Shown here piece by piece: positions 1-5,053 of a stretch of 5,053 nt of DNA. Numbering within the stretch: the stretch's first letter is position 1; the number at the start of each line of letters is the position of its first letter. The notes under the pieces were generated by a model, which did no database searches, was not told the DNA's origin, and saw only the letters and a list, made by a program, of their open reading frames with translations. Source of the stretch: Pullilachnospira_A gallistercoris. GTDB taxonomy: Bacteria > Bacillota > Clostridia > Lachnospirales > Lachnospiraceae. Both the position numbers and the translations under genes were made by a program. Location: positions 1-5,053 of the forward strand of contig DVHM01000144.1 of NCBI GenBank assembly GCA_018712125.1, written 5' to 3'.

Positions 1-428
1 TCATGCTTTCCCGTAATAATCTCTGTTTTTCGGCGTCCACGATCCACATCTTCCATAATATCGTCCATTTTTTGCTTAAATTCCTCATATGTAAACGGTT
101 TCTTCAAAAAGCCAAAAACATATTTCCCATAAGCCTCCTCCATCATCTCGTCATGATTTGTCACAAACAAAATTCGAGTTTCTAACATTAATCTTGCTAA
201 CCGTTTTTTTACATCGATTCCACTAGCTCCTGCCATTTCAATATCCAGAAGCAAAATATCAGGAACTCCCCCTTCATCATAAAAATTTTTTTGTCTAAAA
301 TTTTCCAGAAATATATCTCCAGACGGATACTCTCTAATTTCTCCGGTATTATTTAAAATTTTCTGACAATAATTACATAACACTTTCCGATATTCAATGT
401 CATCTTCACAAATCCCTATCGTTATCAT
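1..428 (-). CDS. Response regulator, receiver domain (probably LytTR/AgrA-type), 3' end cut off by window edge
   Basis: The 142 visible codons read as a CheY-like receiver domain, the phosphorylatable input module of a two-component regulator in the cytoplasm. The protein starts MITIGICEDD, giving the acidic pocket E8/D9/D10 after the first beta strand. The phosphoacceptor is D62 in DILLLDIEM, the switch residue is T90 in ILFVTNHDE, and the conserved lysine is K110 in FLKKPF. From about residue 125 a charged linker (VDRGRRKTEIITG) leads out of the window. The domain style (long stretch before DILLLDIEM, late KKPF) and the linker resemble LytTR regulators that answer to GHKL-type sensor kinases and often control peptide quorum sensing, but the DNA-binding domain itself is not visible, so that class is inferred. 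The ATG at 428 is chosen because GAGAGGAG lies 10 bases upstream. Hand-counted GC is about 34%, far below the neighbouring operon, with many TTA, AGA, ATA and AAA codons. It begins 37 bp after the PBP stop and is probably functionally unrelated to it. Confidence 0.85.
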   Translation of the reverse strand, partial: MITIGICEDDIEYRKVLCNYCQKILNNTGEIREYPSGDIFLENFRQKNFYDEGGVPDILLLDIEMAGASGIDVKKRLARLMLETRILFVTNHDEMMEEAYGKYVFGFLKKPFTYEEFKQKMDDIMEDVDRGRRKTEIITGKH

Positions 429-452
429 ATGTGCAACACTCCTCTCACATAT
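427..452 (-). repeat. 7-bp inverted repeat flanking the response regulator's ribosome binding site
   Basis: ATATGTG at 427-433 and CACATAT at 446-452 are perfect reverse complements separated by 12 bases. In the minus-strand mRNA the AGGAG site would lie in the loop and the first two bases of the start codon in the stem. Alternatively, the arms are centred 19 bp apart, about two helical turns, as in operators for dimeric regulators. The repeat is short and AT-rich, so chance is possible. Its existence is seen directly; any function is inference. Confidence 0.4.
439..446 (-). promoter_or_regulatory. Ribosome binding site of the response regulator gene
   Basis: GAGAGGAG on the minus strand, followed by a 10-base spacer before the ATG at 428. 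This strong site fixes the start. It sits in the loop of a 7-bp inverted repeat (427-433 / 446-452). Confidence 0.7.
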
Positions 453-465
453 CAAATGCGAAAAC

Positions 466-2127
466 CTATCTAAAATAAACGTCAAACATCTTCTTTGCCA
501 GCGGCGCCGCCTGGCGGCTTCCGTAGCCGGCTCCTTCCATGATAACGGCCACAGCGATCTCCTTTCCGGAAGCATCTGTAGCGTAACCCACAAACCATGC
601 GTGAGTGTCATCCTTATCGGAGTTGTACTCGGCGGTTCCCGTCTTTCCGTAGACCGTATAGCGGTCGGACTGAAGCGCAGTACCGGTTCCCTCCGTTGCC
701 ACTGCCCGCATCAGTTCCTGAAGGGCCGACGTCTCGCTGGCTGAGAGGATATTTCCGTAAGACTGAGGCTCATACTGTCTCACCAGCTGCTGCTGATTGT
801 TCATGGAGTGATCGATGATGTAAGGCTCCATCAGCTCTCCGCCGTTGGCGATGGCGGACACGATCATAGCCATGTGCATCGGCGTCGTCAGCGTAGTTCC
901 CTGTCCGATGGAAGTCTGCATGATCTCCGCCGGGGAAGTCTGCTCCGTGAGAGCGAAACTGCTGGCGTTCACATTGCCCAGACTTGTGGGCAGGCTGTGA
1001 TTGAACAGCAGATCCTCCGCCACGTCCCCGTACTCCGAAACATTCAAGGACAGACCCATATCGGAGAAGGCGCAGTTGCAGGAATTCGCGAACGCCTCCA
1101 GGAAAGTCTGGTGTCCATGAGCCTCGTTTCCGGTACAGTGGATCGTATAGCCGCCGGCATTGTATGTGCCGGTACAGTCAAATGTATAATTCGCATAGTC
1201 GGGATGCTCCCGCATATAAGCCAGCGCCGTGACAATCTTGAAGGTGGATCCCGGCGGATACAGTCCCTGGGTGGCCCGGTTGACCAGTTCGCTGGAATCC
1301 CCGGAAATCAGGCTGTCCCAATCTTTCGCAATGGAATTGGGATTGAAATCCGGCTTCGAAACCATGGCGAGAATTTTTCCGGTGGAGGGCTCCAGCGCCA
1401 CCACGGCTCCGTCATAGCTTCCCATTCCGTCATAGGCCGTCTCCTGGAGGTTGTAGTTTAAGGTCGTCACCAGATCATCTCCCTGATTCTTCTGACCCGT
1501 AATCTCGTTTACCAGCCGCTCCAGCACAAAGGCGTTGGACCGCAGCAGATTGAAATTGCCGTCCAACTCCACCCCCGCCATACCGTTCACATTGTACCCC
1601 ACAGCATGGGCGAACATGGGGCCGTACGGATAGACTCTCGTCTCTGTACCGTCCTCCGCCACATCCGTCCTGGCCAGCACCTGTCCGTCGGCGGAGAGAA
1701 TGCGCCCCCGGATGACCGTGTCCGACAGGGTCGCCAATCTGGCGTTGTAGGGATTGTTGATGAAATCCTCACTCTTAAATTGTAGGAAATAGACAAAATA
1801 TCCGGAGAGACAGATAAACAGCGCCAGAAAAAAGTAGGTAATAACCGCAAACTCCCGGTTGCCCTTCCTGCGTACCGGTGCTGCGGACTCTCCACCGGAA
1901 GCTGACGCGCCAGCGCTGCCCTGGCGGCCTTTGGCGCTTTTGCCCGCGGCCGCTTTTCTGCCCGAAGCTTTTGTCCCGGAAGCCGCGCTTCTTCCTCCGG
2001 CGGTTTTCTTTGCGGAAGCGGTCTTCTTTCCCGCGCTCTTTTTCTTTCCGCCATCCTTCGAGGAGCCGTTGAGATCTATGATATCGATATCAATTAAATC
2101 TTTTTTGTTTCTTTTTGTTGTCTTCAT
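466..2127 (-). CDS. Class B penicillin-binding protein (D,D-transpeptidase), PbpA/FtsI-like
   Basis: This is a 553-residue membrane-anchored transpeptidase that crosslinks peptidoglycan stem peptides outside the cytoplasmic membrane and is the target of beta-lactams. All three active-site motifs are present: SxxK as STFK at residues 294-297 (catalytic S294), SxN as SCN at 349-351, and KTGT at 495-498. Order of parts: an acidic then Lys/Ala/Ser/Gly-rich cytoplasmic tail (about 1-90), one membrane segment (about 93-117), a pedestal region with the RGRILSADGQVLA motif (about 138-152), and the transpeptidase domain (about 235-553). There is no glycosyltransferase domain and no PASTA repeat. Start choice: ATG at 2127 has AAGGAG six bases upstream; an in-frame ATG at 2142 would add five residues but has no good site. 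The gene overlaps the SEDS gene by 38 bp, marking the two as a polymerase/crosslinker pair. Four cysteines (C318, C331, C350, C352) lie in the transpeptidase domain. Whether it serves division, elongation or sporulation is not decidable here, so no symbol is given. Confidence 0.95.
   Translation of the reverse strand: MKTTKRNKKDLIDIDIIDLNGSSKDGGKKKSAGKKTASAKKTAGGRSAASGTKASGRKAAAGKSAKGRQGSAGASASGGESAAPVRRKGNREFAVITYFFLALFICLSGYFVYFLQFKSEDFINNPYNARLATLSDTVIRGRILSADGQVLARTDVAEDGTETRVYPYGPMFAHAVGYNVNGMAGVELDGNFNLLRSNAFVLERLVNEITGQKNQGDDLVTTLNYNLQETAYDGMGSYDGAVVALEPSTGKILAMVSKPDFNPNSIAKDWDSLISGDSSELVNRATQGLYPPGSTFKIVTALAYMREHPDYANYTFDCTGTYNAGGYTIHCTGNEAHGHQTFLEAFANSCNCAFSDMGLSLNVSEYGDVAEDLLFNHSLPTSLGNVNASSFALTEQTSPAEIMQTSIGQGTTLTTPMHMAMIVSAIANGGELMEPYIIDHSMNNQQQLVRQYEPQSYGNILSASETSALQELMRAVATEGTGTALQSDRYTVYGKTGTAEYNSDKDDTHAWFVGYATDASGKEIAVAVIMEGAGYGSRQAAPLAKKMFDVYFR
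1897..2031 (-). other. Low-complexity basic tail of the PBP (histone-H1-like, loosely periodic)
   Basis: PBP residues 33-77 are made almost only of K, R, A, S, G and T. They fall into rough 11-12 residue units, each beginning with a glycine: GKKTASAKKTA, GGRSAASGTKAS, GRKAAAGKSAK, GRQGSAGASAS. The stretch lies on the cytoplasmic side of the single membrane segment and follows an acidic start (DLIDIDIIDL). It is expected to be disordered. Composition resembles the AKK-rich tails of histone H1-like bacterial proteins; a role in binding nucleic acid, acidic lipids or a cytoplasmic partner is only a suggestion. Confidence 0.75.
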
Positions 2128-3439
2128 AGAGTTCTCCTTCATTTACATGCAGCACATAGAGTCCCTGAATAATGGCAAAGAGGATCATCGATGCCAGAAG
2201 GGAACTTCCTCCGTAGCTGACCAGCGGCAGCGTCACACCGGTGGAGGGAATGAATTTTGTCACGCCTCCCAGCGTGAGGAACACCTGGGTACCGTACAGT
2301 GTCGCCAGCCCCAGAGCTACCAGCTTGTAAAACAGATCCTTCATCTGCATGGCGATATTGAAAAACATCAGCAGACAGCTGATACATACAAAAATCAGGC
2401 AGAGGGCGAAGAACCCGCCCATCTCCTCAGAGATCGCGGCGAACACAAAATCTTTCGTGACCACCGGGATCTTCTGCGGCATTCCCTGGTAGAGGCCGGA
2501 GCCGAACCATCCGCCGGTGCCGATGGCAAACAAAGACTGGCTGATCTGATAGCCCTCGTTATCGATAACACTCAAAGGATTCTCCCAGGCAATCACACGG
2601 GTCCGCACATGGGAAAACAGGAAGTAAGCCGCCACCGAAGCCACCGCTCCGCTCCCCAGCCCCAGCACAAGATAGCCGGGCTGCCTTGTGGCCACATAGA
2701 GAATGGCGAGGTAGGTAATCAGAAAAATGAGCGCGCCGCCCAGATCCCGGGAGATCACAAGAATCAGCACATGAAGCGCTGCGATGATCGTCGTCTTTAC
2801 CACATGGGCAAACTCCGTGGATTTTACCAGCATGGCGCTGCAGAAAAAGACGAAGATGATCTTGATGAACTCCGAGGGCTGAATGGAAACAGGGCCCAGG
2901 TTCAGATTCAGCTTGGCGCCGTAGTCGGTACTTCCCGCCACAGCCACCACCGCCAGGCCGGCCAGTCCCACCAGGGCGTAGAGCCAGGCAAGCTTGTTGA
3001 AAACTTTCAGCTTCGCCACCAGCACCGGAATGAAACAGGTAATGACCACCGCCGCGGCCGCAATGATAAACTGTCGTACCGCCTGCTCAAAATTGAGCCT
3101 GGTCAGAATGATGAACCCGATGGCCAGCAGCATGCACATGTTGTTGACCAGAGACCGGGAGGCATTCCGGTAGAAATGGCGGTAGATAGCCAGCGTAACC
3201 GCGAAAAACACCATCTCCGCCCCCAGAAGGACCAGAATCCGAAAATCCATGGTCACGGCAAAGAGCACTGCGTTGGCGTTTAAGAGCATCAGATAAAGAA
3301 TCCCGTTCTGCCGATGGTAAATCCTGTTCTGACGCTTTTCCGACGTCTTCCGCTTCAGCGCCGCGAAACAGTCGTATGTATAGATGGCAAACATGATGAT
3401 CAGCGTAAAGCGGGAAATCGAGACAAACAAATGTACCAT
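2090..3439 (-). CDS. SEDS-family peptidoglycan glycosyltransferase (FtsW/RodA/SpoVE family)
   Basis: This 449-residue polytopic membrane protein belongs to the family that polymerises lipid II into glycan strands together with a class B PBP. Family motifs visible: QPSEFIKI (187-194); the loop with SRDLGGAL, where D232 matches the essential aspartate of RodA/FtsW; GYQISQSLFAIGTGG to GSGLYQG (296-319); KDFVFAAISEEMG (329-341); and the signature PSTGVTLPLVSYGGSS (398-413). The usual QPDLG is changed to SRDLG, but the aspartate is kept. About 95 residues with roughly three hydrophobic segments (about 4-27, 46-63, 67-86) precede the region that matches the usual first membrane helix, so I count 12-13 segments rather than ten; the actinobacterial RodA proteins are also longer. 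The C-terminal tail is short and basic (NKKKQKRFN). The ATG at 3439 is chosen because AGAGGAG lies seven bases upstream and the product begins directly at a membrane segment; the open frame upstream overlaps the U32 gene. It overlaps the U32 stop by one base and the PBP start by 38 bp. Confidence 0.95.
   Translation of the reverse strand: MVHLFVSISRFTLIIMFAIYTYDCFAALKRKTSEKRQNRIYHRQNGILYLMLLNANAVLFAVTMDFRILVLLGAEMVFFAVTLAIYRHFYRNASRSLVNNMCMLLAIGFIILTRLNFEQAVRQFIIAAAAVVITCFIPVLVAKLKVFNKLAWLYALVGLAGLAVVAVAGSTDYGAKLNLNLGPVSIQPSEFIKIIFVFFCSAMLVKSTEFAHVVKTTIIAALHVLILVISRDLGGALIFLITYLAILYVATRQPGYLVLGLGSGAVASVAAYFLFSHVRTRVIAWENPLSVIDNEGYQISQSLFAIGTGGWFGSGLYQGMPQKIPVVTKDFVFAAISEEMGGFFALCLIFVCISCLLMFFNIAMQMKDLFYKLVALGLATLYGTQVFLTLGGVTKFIPSTGVTLPLVSYGGSSLLASMILFAIIQGLYVLHVNEGELYEDNKKKQKRFN
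2134..2139 (-). promoter_or_regulatory. Ribosome binding site that decides the PBP start
   Basis: AAGGAG on the minus strand, six bases before the ATG at 2127 and inside the coding end of the SEDS gene. The in-frame upstream ATG at 2142 would place this site within its own second and third codons, so the 2127 start is preferred. Confidence 0.8.
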
Positions 3440-5053
3440 TATTTCACTCCTCTTTTCCAGTGTCCCTTTGTGGCGTCCTCCGGTTCTCTGAAGGGAACGC
3501 CGGCCAGGGCATCTGTCCAGTCTTTCAGTATCCTGGCGCACTCCTCCCCTGTCTCCAGGGTAAAATCCAGTCGCGCGCCGAAAAATCCCATCTCCCTGAT
3601 CCGCTCCGCCTCGGAAAAGAGACAGAGAACGCGGGAGTTATAGATCTTATTGTAACAGTATCTGCAATAATTTTTTACGGTAAAAAGCGTCTGGTATCGA
3701 TCACGCAGCCGGTAGAGCCCCTGTCTTTTCCGGCATCCGGCAATGTTCTTTTCCAGACAGTTGGCGGTGATCATCAGCGCTGCCCTCCCGTACACCGTCA
3801 GATAGGAGTCCCCGTTCTCCCGGTGCATCAGCTCCCCGGCGTTCAACTCACAGGGAGCGCCAAACCGGCGGTATCCGAGACGGCGGAAAGCGTGAAGACT
3901 GCGGTTGTTCCAGGTATAGATCCTCGGATCCAGCAAAACCTTCTCCCTGGGATATCCGATGCTCTCCAGGAACTGCAGGCCGTCGTAAGAACATGCTATC
4001 ACGCCATCCGCTCCCCCTTTGTCAAACAGTGGGGAAAAACTGCGAAGATCCCCGGCTGCCCTCTCCCGCATAATCTCCGGAAGAACAACGAGAAACCGCT
4101 TACCGTATTTTTTTGCCTCCCTCAGATAAAACGAATCAGAGGGACGTTTGTCTTCATCTGTCAGAAGTTCCGCGCGAACGGCAATCTCATCCACACACGC
4201 CTGCCGGATGCAGGATGAAAACTGTTCTCCGGTCTCCACCACCACAAGACAGCTGCCGGTCTGCCGCGGCGGATCCTCCGGCTCAATACCCGCCTCCGCT
4301 TCGACAGGCACAAAGACTTCCGGCGCCCGGCGGTTCCCGGCGAGCAGCGTCTCCTCCAGAGCGCCCAGGGTCTCCCTCCGCAGCTCGTTTACCTGCGTCA
4401 TCGGGATAAAGAGTCCCGGCTCCAGATCAATGACAAGATCGGCAAAGACAAAAGGCGTGTCCCCGGTCTTTTTCAGCTTTTCCGCCACAACCTCTTCGTC
4501 GGTGGCCCGGTTTCTGGCCCTCTCCGGGCACTGGGATGACTCCCGCTCCAGCGTTATTCCGTCACAGGAGACAGTCAGGCGCATGGGCCGTCCCTCCCGG
4601 GCGAAAAAACGTCCCCTGATGGGCCGGCGGATCTCCGTACTTGTTTCCAAAATTTCCGACTGCTCCTTCCTGTGGCTGCCCTCAGCGAAGGACATCATCT
4701 CCCTGCCGACATGTCCGGCGAGATATCCGTCGGTAAAACCGCTGCGATTGCCCAGATCCAGAAGTGTCTGCCGGTCCTTTTCGCTGACGTGATAACCCTT
4801 CCGTCCCTTTTCGAGGTACTGATCCACGTATCTGCGGTATATGGAAACCACGCCCGCCGCGTAAGCTCTCTGTTTCATCCGCCCCTCGATCTTCAGGGAA
4901 TAGACGCCGGCCTCCGCCAGCTCCGGTATCCGCTCAATCGCGCACAGGTCCTTCGGACTGAGGACATAGTCTCCCGGCAGTGACATCCTCCTGCCGCTCT
5001 CATCCAGCACCTGGTAGGGCAGACGGCAGGGCTGCGCGCACCTTCCCCGGTTG
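3439..5053 (-). CDS. U32-family protein with DUF3656 domain (RlhA-like, annotated peptidase/collagenase), 5' end outside window
   Basis: The frame is open from the right edge and ends at TAA (3441-3439); 537 complete codons are visible. The first visible residues, NRGRCAQPCRLPY, are the conserved cysteine stretch of U32 proteins, followed by LSPKDLCAIERIPELAEAG and SLKIEGRMK, the end of the U32 barrel. A DUF3656-like middle follows (about 4650-4330 in the DNA), ending in FIPMTQVNELRRETLG. The C-terminal part has GRAALMITANC to YCRYCYNKIYNS and RLDFTLETGEE, typical of the long clostridial members. U32 proteins are often annotated as peptidases or collagenases, but the characterised RlhA and TrhP members hydroxylate 23S rRNA or tRNA, and the visible cysteines fit a metal-cluster enzyme; RNA hydroxylation is therefore the better guess, without proof. 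A possible GTG at 5010 is internal: the family motif continues upstream of it. Four more cysteines form a second cluster (3759-3655). The gene is translationally linked to the SEDS gene. Confidence 0.9.
   Translation of the reverse strand, partial: NRGRCAQPCRLPYQVLDESGRRMSLPGDYVLSPKDLCAIERIPELAEAGVYSLKIEGRMKQRAYAAGVVSIYRRYVDQYLEKGRKGYHVSEKDRQTLLDLGNRSGFTDGYLAGHVGREMMSFAEGSHRKEQSEILETSTEIRRPIRGRFFAREGRPMRLTVSCDGITLERESSQCPERARNRATDEEVVAEKLKKTGDTPFVFADLVIDLEPGLFIPMTQVNELRRETLGALEETLLAGNRRAPEVFVPVEAEAGIEPEDPPRQTGSCLVVVETGEQFSSCIRQACVDEIAVRAELLTDEDKRPSDSFYLREAKKYGKRFLVVLPEIMRERAAGDLRSFSPLFDKGGADGVIACSYDGLQFLESIGYPREKVLLDPRIYTWNNRSLHAFRRLGYRRFGAPCELNAGELMHRENGDSYLTVYGRAALMITANCLEKNIAGCRKRQGLYRLRDRYQTLFTVKNYCRYCYNKIYNSRVLCLFSEAERIREMGFFGARLDFTLETGEECARILKDWTDALAGVPFREPEDATKGHWKRGVK
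3447..3453 (-). promoter_or_regulatory. Ribosome binding site that decides the SEDS start
   Basis: AGAGGAG on the minus strand, seven bases before the ATG at 3439 and within the last codons of the U32 gene. Because the U32 stop TAA and the SEDS ATG share an A (TAATG, 3441-3437), terminating ribosomes can restart directly, suggesting translational coupling. Confidence 0.8.
3655..3759 (-). other. C-terminal four-cysteine motif in the U32 protein (C-x7-C-x22-C-x2-C)
   Basis: The codons encode NCLEKNIAGC, then 22 residues, then CRYC. The spacing is that of a possible zinc or iron-sulfur site, separate from the N-terminal U32 cysteines seen at 5040-5026. I recall similar cysteines in related long clostridial proteins, so it is probably a conserved family trait; the metal is not known from sequence. 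Confidence 0.55.

Noticed and set aside
457..485. Possible promoter for the response regulator with TTGACG as -35 (485-480)
   Set aside because: No acceptable -10 hexamer lies 15-18 bases downstream; the best nearby TTTGAT is about 23 bases away.
497..515. GC-rich inverted repeat (GCCAG around GCGGCGCCGC) near the end of the PBP gene, a possible terminator
   Set aside because: It lies inside the coding sequence before the stop, has almost no loop, and is not followed by a T run on the minus strand.
2079..2092. Perfect 14-bp palindrome TGATATCGATATCA covering the SEDS stop codon
   Set aside because: It encodes the Ile/Asp-rich start of the PBP; one such palindrome in 5 kb is not far from chance.
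1859..3283. A 474-codon open frame on the plus strand, antisense to the PBP and SEDS genes
   Set aside because: It has no family motifs, is rich in H, Q, R and G as expected of the complement of GC-rich coding sequence, and opposes two proteins with complete active-site motifs.
3460..4218. A 252-codon plus-strand frame, and others at 4148-4792 and 808-1461
   Set aside because: All lie opposite well-supported minus-strand genes, with no recognisable domains or ribosome sites.
5008..5010. GTG at 5010 as the start of the U32 gene
   Set aside because: The frame is open to the window edge and the upstream residues NRGRCAQPCRLPY are a conserved internal U32 motif, so the gene starts outside the window.

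Overview
The window looks like a chromosomal segment from an anaerobic Bacillota, most likely class Clostridia and plausibly Lachnospiraceae. The basis is a U32-family protein of the DUF3656 (collagenase-like) type, followed by a SEDS protein and a class B penicillin-binding protein, with strong AGGAG-type ribosome binding sites. I recall this gene order from that group but could not search to confirm it. All four genes lie on the minus strand, so transcription runs from position 5053 towards position 1.

The right-hand nine tenths is a tight cell-envelope operon of roughly 55-60% GC by hand sampling. It opens with the 3' part of a U32/RlhA-like gene (3439-5053), a probable RNA-hydroxylation enzyme whose start lies outside the window. 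Its stop overlaps the start of a SEDS glycosyltransferase gene (2090-3439) in a TAATG junction. The SEDS gene in turn overlaps by 38 bp a class B PBP gene (466-2127). SEDS and class B PBP proteins work as a pair: the SEDS protein polymerises lipid II into glycan strands and the PBP crosslinks the peptides. The SEDS protein carries about 95 extra N-terminal residues with roughly three membrane segments. The PBP has a cytoplasmic tail of about 90 residues that is strikingly Lys/Ala/Ser/Gly-rich. Together these resemble the actinobacterial RodA/PbpA type more than the short FtsW/FtsI type, but which process the pair serves (division, elongation or sporulation) cannot be settled here.

The left-hand 428 bases hold a different kind of gene, the N-terminal receiver domain of a response regulator, probably of the LytTR (AgrA/VirR-like) class. 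It is cut by the window's left edge. Its GC content is only about 34% by hand count, with AT-rich codons, so base composition changes abruptly within the 37-bp gap after the PBP stop. It is probably a separate transcription unit, perhaps acquired horizontally. A 7-bp inverted repeat surrounds its ribosome binding site.

There is no gene-free stretch over 300 bases, and I see no RNA gene, CRISPR array, insertion sequence or convincing terminator. I do not see a wholly new system. The most interesting points are the extended SEDS/PBP pair with its histone-H1-like tail, the translational link to an RNA-modification-type enzyme, the second cysteine cluster in that enzyme, and the composition break.
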